A DNA stretch of 64,000 nt, from contig AP019701.1 in assembly GCA_006738865.1 (NCBI GenBank), positions 4,697,974 to 4,761,973 of the forward strand, in the 5' to 3' direction. Made by a program: the position numbers and the translations under genes. How positions within the stretch are numbered: position 1 is the stretch's first letter; every line of letters starts with the position of its first letter. Shown here in pieces: positions 54,658 to 64,000 of the stretch. This DNA comes from Allostella sp. ATCC 35155. GTDB taxonomy: Bacteria; Pseudomonadota; Alphaproteobacteria; ATCC43930; Allostellaceae. The notes beneath the pieces are model-generated. The model was given only the letters and a program-made list of their open reading frames with translations, did not search any database and was not told the origin of the DNA.

Positions 54658-55766
54658 GCTCCCTCCTCCTCGGCCATCGCCTGCCACAGGGCGAGCGCCT
54701 GCACCGTCTCCCCGACATCATGCACCCGCAGGATCGACGCGCCGCGGGCGAGCGCCCACAGGGCCCCGGCCAGCGAACCGCCCAGCCGCTCGCGCGGCAG
54801 CGCGCCGCCGCCGAGACGGCCGATGAAGCCCTTGCGCGACAGCCCGACGAGCAGCGGCACACCGAACCCCAGAAAGACCCCGAGTCCGCCCAGGATGGCG
54901 AGATTGTGTTGCAGTGTCTTGCCGAAGCCGATGCCGGGATCGACGATCAGGCGGTCGAGCGGCAGTCCCGCCGCCGTCAGCCGCTCCAGTCGGCCGGCAA
55001 GATAGTCATGGATGTCGTGCAGGACCGAATCGTAGCGGGGTGACTGCTGCATCGTCTGCGGCTCGCCCTGCATGTGCATGAGCACCGCCGGCACGCCCGC
55101 GGCGGCCACCGTCGCCGGTGCCTCGATATCGCCGGCCAGGGCGGTCACGTCGTTGACGAGCACGGCACCGGCGGCGACCGCCTCGCGCATGACCCGCGCC
55201 CGGCGGGTGTCGATCGACACCCGCGCGCCGGCCGCCGCCAGCCGTTCCACCACCGGCAGGACACGCCGCAGTTCCTCGCCTTCGGACACCGGCGCGGCGC
55301 CCGGCCGGGTCGATTCGCCCCCGACATCGACGAACGCCGCCCCTGCCGCCATCATCGCCAGCCCGGAATCCACGGCGCGCGCAGGATCGAGATGGTCGCC
55401 GCCGTCGGAGAAGCTGTCCGGCGTCACGTTGACGATGCCCATGACGGCAGGCCCGGCAATGCCGAGCACCGGCGGGCGCGGCGCGGCGATGGCATCAAGC
55501 CGGGCCGAGAGGACGGCGCCCGGCCCCGGACGGCGGGCGATCCAATCCCTGACCACAGCGACCGGCAGCGTGACGGCCGCGATGCCTGCCGCCTGCCGGA
55601 CCGAGACCTCGACGGCGGCGAAGACGGCCGGGCCGCCGGCGAGCGGCCGCGCCATCCCTGCGGCGGTCAGCGCCTGGCCGGCGGATCCCGTTTCGATCGC
55701 GAGCGGCCGAAGATAGAACTCCTGCCGCCCGATCCCGGACGGCAGGAGCTGATCGAGGTCATCCAT
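54654..55766 (-). CDS. folP: Dihydropteroate synthase with N-terminal extension
   Basis: This 370-residue enzyme joins pABA to dihydropterin pyrophosphate in folate synthesis. The catalytic domain begins near residue 108 with VMGIVNVTPDSFSDGGDHLD, then VDVGGESTRPGAAPVSEGEE, VLMHMQGEP and VDPGIGFGKTLQHN, ending with LRVHDVGE. The first ~100 residues form an extra domain not found in the usual 280-residue enzyme. A similar extension occurs, as I recall, in other Alphaproteobacteria. It lies 54 bases downstream of ftsH. Confidence 0.95.
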   Translation of the reverse strand: MDDLDQLLPSGIGRQEFYLRPLAIETGSAGQALTAAGMARPLAGGPAVFAAVEVSVRQAAGIAAVTLPVAVVRDWIARRPGPGAVLSARLDAIAAPRPPVLGIAGPAVMGIVNVTPDSFSDGGDHLDPARAVDSGLAMMAAGAAFVDVGGESTRPGAAPVSEGEELRRVLPVVERLAAAGARVSIDTRRARVMREAVAAGAVLVNDVTALAGDIEAPATVAAAGVPAVLMHMQGEPQTMQQSPRYDSVLHDIHDYLAGRLERLTAAGLPLDRLIVDPGIGFGKTLQHNLAILGGLGVFLGFGVPLLVGLSRKGFIGRLGGGALPRERLGGSLAGALWALARGASILRVHDVGETVQALALWQAMAEEEGA

Positions 55767-55820
55767 GCATCGCACCCAGGGTCGATCCGACCCCGTCGAC
55801 CCGCGGGACTGACGTCGGGC

Positions 55821-57761
<1,941 letters not shown>

Positions 57762-57881
57762 GTTCGGGGCCCTTCCCCTCCGCATCCGGAGCGACTGCGG
57801 CCGTACCGCCGAAGACCCCGATCCAAACCGGGACCGGCTGTGCGTGCGCCGGCCCCACCCACAAATAATGCGACCCCGGCA

Positions 57882-59186
57882 TTAAACAACCGCATACGGC
57901 CCTGCTGCAAGCGCGCGGGCCGGCGCGAACCATGCTTCGACCTGCGGCACCTCCGCTCGCGCCCGCCATCCGGCGGTGGGCAGGGCCAGGAGTTCGTCGC
58001 CGCACCAGATCGCCGGCAAGGTGGGACGCACCGCTCCGGGCACATCTCCGAGGCGCGCTCCCTCGGGCCGGTGGCGCCCCAGCGCGCGCACCCGCCAGGA
58101 TGGCGGCACCGCCGCGGACGGCGCCACCATGAAACGTCCGTCCCAGAGAACCATTCCCGCAATCGACCCCGGACCGCACAGCGCGACCTCGTCCAGAACC
58201 GCAGCCGGCTCGCGACACACGAGGATCCGGCCGCGCCAGGGCAGGATCCGGCACCCGCCGAGCGTCGCGGCCGCAGGCCGGCGGCGCGTGCCGGCCCGGC
58301 GCAGCGTCCCGACGAGCCGCTCGACGGCGGCGCCCCGCGGCCCGTGCCCGTCGCCGGTGCCGACGCAGCGGACCAGCGCCTCGACCAGACGGCGTCCGAT
58401 GTCGATCGCTTGCCGCTCCAGGACGACGGGGTCGACCAGGACATAGCCCTCCGGACCGACCCAGAGCGCATCTGCCGCCGCGGCCGCCGCCGCGCGTTCG
58501 GCCGCCGCGCGGTCGGCGGCAAGGCCGGACCAGCCGGCCAGGATGCGCGCGCAGTCCAGGCCCTCGCGGCGCAGGACGGCACGGCGAAAGCGGGGGTCGG
58601 CGTTGCTGGGATCGTCGACCCACCGCTGGCCGCGCGTGACCAGGGTCGCCGTCAGGCGGTGCCGTGCCAGCCCGAGGAGCGGCCGCAGCAGGCGCGGGCC
58701 GGCCGTCTCGCGTCGGGGCGACATGCCGACGAGACCATCCCGCCCGCTCGCGCGTTCGCCGCGGATCGCAATGGTCTCCGCTTGGTCCTCCCGGTGGTGT
58801 GCCAGGAGGAGGTGGAGAATGCCTTCCGCGCGGCACGCCCGGCCGAGCAGGCCGTAGCGGATTTCGCGCGCCGCCGCCTGGATGGCACTCTGCGGACGCG
58901 GTCCGTCGTAGCGAAGCACCCGATGGGCGATGCCGCACCGCGCCAGCCGGCGCCCGACCTCGGTCGCCTCCGCCGCGGACTCCGGCCGCAGCCCGTGATC
59001 GACGGTCAGCGCCAGAACCGTTCCGTCACGACGGGCGGCCCATTCGGCCGCGAGAAGCGCCAGCGCCATGCTGTCCCGCCCGCCGGACACGGCGACGGCC
59101 AGCCGCGGCCGCGGTTCGAACGGCGCGAAGGGCGCCATCGCCGCCGCGAACTCCGCGGCGGCGATGGCGCCCTTCGGGAGAGCCAC
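57882..59186 (-). CDS. tilS: tRNA(Ile)-lysidine synthetase
   Basis: This 434-residue enzyme modifies C34 of the minor tRNA-Ile to lysidine so it reads AUA. The PP-loop is AVSGGRDSMALALLAAEWA near residues 32-50. HHREDQAET follows near residue 130 and the C-terminal domain carries the PxxWRVRALGRHRPEGARLG region. It begins with GTG, 9 bases after cpoB. It lies in the tol-pal-cpoB-tilS-ftsH order. Confidence 0.93.
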   Translation of the reverse strand: MALPKGAIAAAEFAAAMAPFAPFEPRPRLAVAVSGGRDSMALALLAAEWAARRDGTVLALTVDHGLRPESAAEATEVGRRLARCGIAHRVLRYDGPRPQSAIQAAAREIRYGLLGRACRAEGILHLLLAHHREDQAETIAIRGERASGRDGLVGMSPRRETAGPRLLRPLLGLARHRLTATLVTRGQRWVDDPSNADPRFRRAVLRREGLDCARILAGWSGLAADRAAAERAAAAAAADALWVGPEGYVLVDPVVLERQAIDIGRRLVEALVRCVGTGDGHGPRGAAVERLVGTLRRAGTRRRPAAATLGGCRILPWRGRILVCREPAAVLDEVALCGPGSIAGMVLWDGRFMVAPSAAVPPSWRVRALGRHRPEGARLGDVPGAVRPTLPAIWCGDELLALPTAGWRARAEVPQVEAWFAPARALAAGPYAVV

Positions 59187-59195
59187 GGCAGGACG

Positions 59196-60170
59196 TCAGC
59201 AGCCGATGCGCTGGCGTTCGCGCCGGCCGCGCTCCTTGATGTTGGCCGGGGCGTCGCCGGACTGCTCCAGCCGCCCGAGGGCGGCGCAGGCCTCCGGCTT
59301 CTTGTTCATGTGCGCGAGGGACATGCCGAGCTTCAGCAGATTGTCCGGCGCCTTCGCATTCTTGGGATAGCGCTGGTAGCCCTCGCCGAAGGCGATCGCC
59401 GCGTTCTGGTAGTCCTGGCGGACATAGTAAGTCTCGCCCAGCCAGTACTGCGCGTTGCCCGCCAACCCGTCGCCCGGATGCTGGCGCAGGAACGACTTGA
59501 GGGCACGCTCGGCGCCGTCATAGTCGGCCCGGGCGAGCAATGCGAAGGCCTGGTCGTACTGCTGCTGCGGCGCACCGGCCGGCAGGGTGCCCCCGGGCTG
59601 CGGTGCGCGCGGCGCGGCAGCGGTCTGTTCCGGCGCGCGCGGTGCAGCCGGGGCCGCACCCGGTCGCGGGGTGGTGGTGCCGGGTCCGGGCGGCGCGATG
59701 ACGCGTGCCTGGCCCGGTGGCGGCGCCTCGCCCGAAGCCGGCAGCGGCGTCGGAGGCGCGGCGGGGCGGGCAGCTTCGGCCCGGCTCGGTTCCGGCCGGG
59801 TCTGTTCCGGGCGCGCCGGCTCGGGCCGCGCCTCGGCCGCGGCGGCCGGCCGCGCCGCGCCCCGCTCGATCTCGGACAGGCGGAAGTCGGTGTCGCGCTG
59901 CGCCCGCTCCATCTGCTGGCGCGTCTGCCGGATCTCGTGCGTCAGTTCCTCGACCCGGCCGGTGAGCTGGCGGATCTGCTCCTCCAGCTGATTGATGCGC
60001 GTCTCCTGCTGCGCAAGTGCCGGGCCGGACGGCGCGTACTGCCCCTGGCCATACTGGGTCTGGCCATAGGGCGAGGGCTGTCCGTACTGGGGTGCGCCGT
60101 ACTGCTGGGCTGCCGCGGCACCGCCCAGCATCGTCGAAACCAGCAGCGCGGCAATCGCTTGACGCGACAT
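59196..60170 (-). CDS. cpoB: Cell division coordinator CpoB (YbgF)
   Basis: This 324-residue periplasmic protein has a signal peptide (AIAALLVSTMLGGAAAAQQY), a Tyr/Gln/Gly-rich stretch, then a trimerising coiled coil (INQLEEQIRQLTGRVEELTH). A long Pro/Ala linker precedes C-terminal TPR repeats (YDQAFALLARADYDGAERAL, GETYYVRQDYQNAAIAFGEG). CpoB links PBP1B and Tol to coordinate septal wall synthesis with outer membrane constriction. It lies 106 bases downstream of pal. Confidence 0.95.
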   Translation of the reverse strand: MSRQAIAALLVSTMLGGAAAAQQYGAPQYGQPSPYGQTQYGQGQYAPSGPALAQQETRINQLEEQIRQLTGRVEELTHEIRQTRQQMERAQRDTDFRLSEIERGAARPAAAAEARPEPARPEQTRPEPSRAEAARPAAPPTPLPASGEAPPPGQARVIAPPGPGTTTPRPGAAPAAPRAPEQTAAAPRAPQPGGTLPAGAPQQQYDQAFALLARADYDGAERALKSFLRQHPGDGLAGNAQYWLGETYYVRQDYQNAAIAFGEGYQRYPKNAKAPDNLLKLGMSLAHMNKKPEACAALGRLEQSGDAPANIKERGRRERQRIGC

Positions 60171-60276
60171 CGTCGCCCTCCTCTTCCCTGTCGTTCGCTT
60201 TCGGAGCCGCCGGACCGGCGACCATGCGCGGACAAACGCGCGGCCGACCGGCCCGGGTTCCATCTCGGAGCCGCCG

Positions 60277-60816
60277 TCAGTTGACGACGGTCACCGCCCG
60301 GCGGTTCTGGGCATAGGCCGCATCGTTCGAACCCACCACGGCCGGCCGTTCCTTGCCGTAGCTGGTCGTCGAGACGCGGGCCGCCGGAATGCCCAGCGCC
60401 ACCATGTAGTTGCGCACCGCCACCGCGCGGCGTTCGGCCAGCGCGAGGTTGTATTCGCGGGTGCCGCGCTCGTCGGCATGGCCCTCGATCACGATGCGCG
60501 TGTTCGGATAGCGCCGCAGCCACTCCGCCTGGCGGGCAACCGTCTCCCGCGCCTCGCCGCTGAGATCGGACCGGTCGGTGTCGAAGAACACCCGATCGCC
60601 GACATTGACTTCGAGGTCGCGCTGCGAGCCGGGGGCGGCATCGCCGGCGCCGAGCCCCTGCGAGGATACGCCAGCCCCGGTGCCGAGGCCGGCGGAGTCG
60701 ACGCCCGACGTGGCCGATCCGGCGGTGCCGTCGGCCGATGTCGCCGTCTCGGGCGTGCTCTCGCAGGCTGCCACCAGCAGGACGGCGGCGGCCAGGCTCA
60801 GGAACTTCATGCGCAT
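60277..60816 (-). CDS. pal: Peptidoglycan-associated lipoprotein Pal
   Basis: This 179-residue outer-membrane lipoprotein has a lipobox LLVAAC near residue 18 and a Ser/Gly linker. The OmpA-like domain carries VNVGDRVFFDTDRSDLS and peptidoglycan-binding residues in IEGHADERGTREYNLALAER. It anchors the outer membrane to peptidoglycan and binds TolB. AAGGAG precedes the ATG at 60816; a second ATG six bases on is less well placed. Confidence 0.97.
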   Translation of the reverse strand: MRMKFLSLAAAVLLVAACESTPETATSADGTAGSATSGVDSAGLGTGAGVSSQGLGAGDAAPGSQRDLEVNVGDRVFFDTDRSDLSGEARETVARQAEWLRRYPNTRIVIEGHADERGTREYNLALAERRAVAVRNYMVALGIPAARVSTTSYGKERPAVVGSNDAAYAQNRRAVTVVN

Positions 60817-60965
60817 GCGCTGTTTCTCCTTCGGCATGTGCTCGGGGTTGGTCGGGATGTGTGGTGATCCGCAGCGGCCGTGCACGTGGGGCCCGGGGCG
60901 GAATCGCACCCGGGCTCACAATAAATCGCGGTCTTCCTGCTGCCGGCCACGATATCTGGCTCCCG

Positions 60966-62330
60966 TCAAGGAATCAAGGGTGACCAGGCGGGGTCCGAGG
61001 CGTCCTGCGGCGTCAGGACCTCCCGCTCGTTGAAGCCCGATATGTCGATGGAGAAGAGCCGCGAGCCGCCGCCGCGGCCGCCACGATCGGTCGACTGCTG
61101 GCGGAAGAACATCAGCACCCGACCGTTGGGGGCCCAGGTCGGGCTCTCGACCAGGAACCCGTCCGTGATGATGCGTTCGCCCGAGCCGTCCGGCCGCATG
61201 ACGCCGATCGAGAACTTCCCGCCCTCCATCTTGGTGAAGGCGATGAGGTCGCCCCGCGGCGACCATGCCGGCGTCGCATAGCGGCCGGAGCCGAAGCTGA
61301 TGCGACGCACCCCCGACCCGTCGGCCCCCATCACATAGAGCTGCTGCGCCCCGCCGCGGTCCGAGTTGAAGACGATCTCCCGGCCGGTCGGCGAATAGCT
61401 CGGCGAGGTGTCGATGGCGGGATTGTTGGTCAGCCGCTGGATGGCGCGGCTGCGCAGGTCCATCGTGTAGATCTCGGTATTGCCGTCCGAGGACATGCTC
61501 ATGATCACCTTGTTGCCGTCGGGCGAGAAGCGCGGGGCAAAGGTCATGCCGGGAAAGTCGCCGATCGCCTCGCGGCGGCCGGTGTCGATGTTGAGGACGT
61601 AGACCTTGGGCCGGCGTTCCCCGAAGGTCATGTAGGTGATCTCCTGCGCGGTCGGCGAGAAGCGCGGCGTCATGACGAGGCTGCTGCCGTCGGTCAGGAA
61701 ACGGTGGTTGAAGCCGTCCTGATCCATGATGGCGAGCCGCTTCATGCGCTGGTTGGCCGGCCCCGACTCCGCGACATAGACGATTCGCGTGTCGAAATAG
61801 CCTTCCTCGCCGGTGATCCGCTTGTAGATCGCGTCCGCGACGATGTGGGCGATGCGCCGCCAGTTGGCCGGCTGCGTGAAATAGGCGAGGCCGGTCATCT
61901 GCTGCTCGGCGAAGACGTCCCACAGGCGGAACTCGACCTTGAGCCGGCCGTCGCCGAGACGCTCCACCGCCCCCGTCACCAGGGCCTGGGCGCTGATGAC
62001 CCGCCAGTCCTGGAAGCGCGGCGTACCCCGCAGCGCCTGCGGATCCTGCAGGAAGGCGCGCTGGTCGAGCGGCTTGAAGAAGCCCGATCGTTCGAGGTCG
62101 GCGGCGATGACGCGGGCGATCTCGCCGCCCGTCGCCGCCTCCGGCCCGGTACCCGCGAAGCGCGGAATGGCGATCGGCAGCGGCTGGACCCGACCCCGCG
62201 TGATGTCGATCCGCAGTTCGGCCGACGCCTCGCGCGCGGGCCCCGCGAGCATCGCCACCGCGAGGAGGGCGAGACAGAAGGCGCGCAACAGCGACGACAG
62301 CGGGCGGACAGCGATTGCGGCGTGCGTCAT
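60966..62330 (-). CDS. tolB: Tol-Pal system protein TolB
   Basis: This 454-residue periplasmic protein has a signal peptide ([20 protein letters not shown], ending EASA). The N-terminal domain begins [20 protein letters not shown] six-bladed propeller follows with WD40-like [20 protein letters not shown] and related repeats. It couples TolA to Pal. Its ATG overlaps the tolA stop (ATGA). Length is standard. Confidence 0.97.
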   Translation of the reverse strand: MTHAAIAVRPLSSLLRAFCLALLAVAMLAGPAREASAELRIDITRGRVQPLPIAIPRFAGTGPEAATGGEIARVIAADLERSGFFKPLDQRAFLQDPQALRGTPRFQDWRVISAQALVTGAVERLGDGRLKVEFRLWDVFAEQQMTGLAYFTQPANWRRIAHIVADAIYKRITGEEGYFDTRIVYVAESGPANQRMKRLAIMDQDGFNHRFLTDGSSLVMTPRFSPTAQEITYMTFGERRPKVYVLNIDTGRREAIGDFPGMTFAPRFSPDGNKVIMSMSSDGNTEIYTMDLRSRAIQRLTNNPAIDTSPSYSPTGREIVFNSDRGGAQQLYVMGADGSGVRRISFGSGRYATPAWSPRGDLIAFTKMEGGKFSIGVMRPDGSGERIITDGFLVESPTWAPNGRVLMFFRQQSTDRGGRGGGSRLFSIDISGFNEREVLTPQDASDPAWSPLIP

Positions 62331-63676
62331 GTGCCGAAGTCCCTCGGACTGAAGATGAAGGTGAACGACTTCCAGAGGTCGTACTTGTCCCGCGGCAGGC
62401 GCAGCGGGCTGCATTCGGGGTTCAGGATCGCGCGCCGGGCGCTCTCCGCGACGGAGCGGAACATCGGATCCGACTGGCCGCGGCCGGTGTCGAGGATGCG
62501 TGCCTCGCGCACCGTCGCGTCCGGATTCATCTGGACCCGGATCTCGACCACGATGTTCTGCACCTCCTTGCCGCCGCCGACGAAGCTCCAGCAGCGTTCG
62601 ATCTGCTGGCGCACCCCGTCCATCTCGCTCGAGGTCAGGGTCCGGGCCAGTGCCGGGGCCGCCGCCGGCGCGGCCGCGGCGACCTGGGTCCGCGGCTGGG
62701 CCGCCGGTGCCGGCCGCTGCTCCGCCCGGCTTGCGGTCGGCGTCGGCCGCAGATTGTTCAGGATGGCGTTGACGTCGAACTCCGGCGCCGGCTTGGCCTC
62801 CTTCTTCGGCTCGGCCTTGGCCGTCGCCTTGGGATCGGGCTTGGGTTCGGGCTTGGCCTCGCGCTTGGGTTCGGGCTTCGCCTCCTTCTTCGGCTCCGGC
62901 TTGGCCGCGACCTGGGGCTTCGGCGGTTCGGGCTTTGGCTGCTCAGCCTTCACCGGCTTGGGAGGTTCCGGCTTCGGGGGCTCGGGCTTCGCGGGCTCCG
63001 CCTTGACTGGCTTGGGCGGCTCCGGCTTCGGCTTCGGCTTATGCTGCGGGCGCGCGGGCTCGACGGCAGCGACCTGCGGCCGCGGCGGTTCCGGCTTCGG
63101 CGGTTCCGGCTTCGGGGGTTCCGGCTTCGGGGGCTCGACCTTGGCGGGCTTGGGCGGTTCCGGTTTCGGCGGCTCGACCTTCGCAGGCTTGGGAGGTTCC
63201 GGCTTGGGAGGTTCCGGCTTCGGGGGCTCAGGCTTGGCCGCCGCCGGCTTCGGGGGCGGCCAAGCCTGAGCCCCCGAAGCCGGAACCTCCCTCGTATACC
63301 CCTCGTATGCTTCCGCCGACTGCGCCTGGTGAGATGCCAGTGGTCGCCGATTCCTTGCACAACCAAAAGTCGGTTCGGGCTTGGGCGGTTCGGGCTTGGG
63401 AGGCTCGACCTTGGCCTGCTGGGGCTCCGGCGCCTCGGTGCGGACGGGCTCGGCCTTCGGCAGGGGGCGCGGCGGCGGGCGCAGCGACTGCACCGGGGCG
63501 GCGGCCTTCTCGGCCACCGTCACCATCTCGAATACGACCGGGACGTCCTCGCGCGGCTCGGGTCGGAACAGCTCCGGCATGCCGACGACGGCCAGCGCGA
63601 CGATGCCGGCGTGCAGCGCCACCGAGCCCAGCAGGGCCCGGCGCATGCCGGATCCGGTTTCGTTCGGTTGGCGCAT
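62327..63676 (-). CDS. tolA: Tol-Pal system protein TolA with disrupted Pro/Lys-rich linker
   Basis: This 449-residue protein spans the periplasm. A TM helix ([19 protein letters not shown]) is followed by a long PEPPKP-type linker. The C-terminal TonB/TolA domain begins near residue 350 ([20 protein letters not shown], then [18 protein letters not shown]). Residues about 103-141 interrupt the linker with an unrelated segment ([18 protein letters not shown] and on to AQAWPP). At DNA level this is a 37-bp fold-back plus about 80 foreign bases. The frame is kept, so the protein may still work. TolA transmits proton-motive energy from TolQR to TolB-Pal. Confidence 0.92.
   Translation of the reverse strand: MRQPNETGSGMRRALLGSVALHAGIVALAVVGMPELFRPEPREDVPVVFEMVTVAEKAAAPVQSLRPPPRPLPKAEPVRTEAPEPQQAKVEPPKPEPPKPEPTFGCARNRRPLASHQAQSAEAYEGYTREVPASGAQAWPPPKPAAAKPEPPKPEPPKPEPPKPAKVEPPKPEPPKPAKVEPPKPEPPKPEPPKPEPPRPQVAAVEPARPQHKPKPKPEPPKPVKAEPAKPEPPKPEPPKPVKAEQPKPEPPKPQVAAKPEPKKEAKPEPKREAKPEPKPDPKATAKAEPKKEAKPAPEFDVNAILNNLRPTPTASRAEQRPAPAAQPRTQVAAAAPAAAPALARTLTSSEMDGVRQQIERCWSFVGGGKEVQNIVVEIRVQMNPDATVREARILDTGRGQSDPMFRSVAESARRAILNPECSPLRLPRDKYDLWKSFTFIFSPRDFGT
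63206..63291. repeat. 37-bp perfect inverted repeat inside tolA
   Basis: The arms 63206-63242 and 63255-63291 are exact reverse complements around a 12-base spacer. The left arm is normal PEPPKP-coding sequence. The right arm is its inverted copy, so it encodes off-type residues ([12 protein letters not shown]). This is the signature of template switching, or of a chimeric read or assembly. Confidence 0.93.
63255..63370 (-). other. Foreign segment within the tolA linker
   Basis: About 116 bases interrupt the PEPPKP repeats: the inverted arm, then about 80 bases (63292-63370) unlike any nearby sequence and less GC-rich. It contains a short direct repeat (CCTCGTAT twice at about 63289-63308). 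The source is not recognised. The reading frame of tolA passes through it without a stop. Confidence 0.75.
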
Positions 63677-63700
63677 CCGCCGCTCCGCCCGCTTCCGCGT

Positions 63701-64000
63701 CTACCGCTGGCGCCCGCGCCGCGGCGGTTCGTCGCCGGTGGCCTGGGGCAGTTCGGCAATGAGGGCGACCCGGGCGAAGCCGGCCGCGTTCAGGGCCCCC
63801 ATCACCTCCATCACGCGGCCATAGACGATGTTGCGGTCGCCGCGGACGAAGACGCGCGCCTCGCGATCGTTCTCCGTCACCGCGACCAGCCGCGCCACCA
63901 GGCTGTCGAGCGTCGTCTCGGCCTCCTGCAGATAGATGCGGCCCTGCGCGTCGACCGAGACCGTGATCGGCTCCTTCTGCTCGCTGATCGTCGGTGCGGA
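63701..64000 (-). CDS. tolR: Tol-Pal system protein TolR (ExbD family), 5' end missing
   Basis: This is the C-terminal ~100 residues of a biopolymer-transport protein. EQKEPITVSVDAQGRIYLQ and ARVFVRGDRNIVYGRVMEVM are characteristic of the periplasmic ExbD/TolR domain. NAAGFARVALIAELPQ is the final strand region. The gene runs off the window edge, and the TM helix and start are outside. It precedes tolA by 24 bases in the tolQRAB-pal order. TolR with TolQ forms the proton-driven motor. Confidence 0.95.
   Translation of the reverse strand, partial: SAPTISEQKEPITVSVDAQGRIYLQEAETTLDSLVARLVAVTENDREARVFVRGDRNIVYGRVMEVMGALNAAGFARVALIAELPQATGDEPPRRGRQR

Noticed and set aside
62800..63460. CRISPR or minisatellite array in the tolA region
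   Set aside because: The repeats encode the PEPPKP linker of TolA in frame; only the fold-back part is anomalous.

Overview
The window is visibly very GC-rich and densely coded. It reads like the chromosome of an alphaproteobacterium, most likely a Rhodospirillales-type organism. This rests on gene order and families seen here: ffh-rpsP-rimM-trmD-rplS-leuCDB, tolR-tolA-tolB-pal-cpoB-tilS-ftsH-folP, chorismate mutase-hisC-tyrA divergent from metX-metW, a phaR/phaA/phaB polyhydroxybutyrate cluster, and an adenosylcobalamin-dependent ribonucleotide reductase. The assignment is by inspection, not by a database search. No rRNA, tRNA, CRISPR array, prophage or intact insertion sequence was recognised.

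Layout. 1-5 kb: end of a PlsC-type acyltransferase, nrdJ with a clear promoter, an MFS transporter and an XRE regulator. 5-9 kb: a PanE-type reductase coupled to an oxalyl-CoA-synthetase-like ligase, and a DMT exporter. 9-14 kb: PHB metabolism (phaR, a small coiled-coil protein overlapping a Cys-nucleophile PhaC-like hydrolase, phaA, phaB) and another DMT exporter. 14-19 kb: a ParE-type toxin with antitoxin, a DUF985 cupin, a GST, gloB, a methyltransferase, metW and metX. 19.8-24 kb: chorismate mutase, hisC and two copies of tyrA sharing an 837-bp stretch with no difference seen. 24-34 kb: HU-like protein, DUF2125 protein, ChaC, a secreted hydrolase, then the leuCDB and ffh/rpsP ribosomal operons. 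34-44 kb: accessory metabolism. It holds a CDF-like protein lacking its metal site, a NIPSNAP protein, a P1 peptidase with LysR, a 3-sulfinopropionyl-CoA-desulfinase-like flavoprotein coupled to a ThDP enzyme, a family III CoA-transferase, and threonate- and tartrate-type dehydrogenases. 44-49 kb: two paralogous RTX proteins, a decayed creD, a lipoprotein, a 28-bp inverted repeat, and phzF. 49-54 kb: a DUF1127 protein divergent from a MocR regulator, thiD, glmM, tatA. 54-64 kb: exoD-like, folP, ftsH, tilS, cpoB, pal, tolB, tolA and the 3' part of tolR.

How genes work together. phaA and phaB make (R)-3-hydroxybutyryl-CoA, which the PhaC-like protein may polymerise under PhaR control. Chorismate mutase, HisC and TyrA cover the steps from chorismate to tyrosine, and HisC may also act on aromatic keto acids. 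MetX/MetW make activated homoserine for methionine. LeuC/D/B complete leucine synthesis. The Tol-Pal proteins form the envelope-constriction machine. The 37-44 kb block looks like an organic-acid or organosulfur catabolic island.

The strongest unusual signals are four. The first is the homogenised tandem tyrA pair. The second is a 37-bp perfect fold-back plus a foreign in-frame segment inside tolA. The third is a 182-nt out-of-phase gene overlap in the PHB cluster. The fourth is an acyl-CoA-dehydrogenase-family enzyme with Gln in place of the catalytic Glu, next to a CoA-transferase and a ThDP enzyme.
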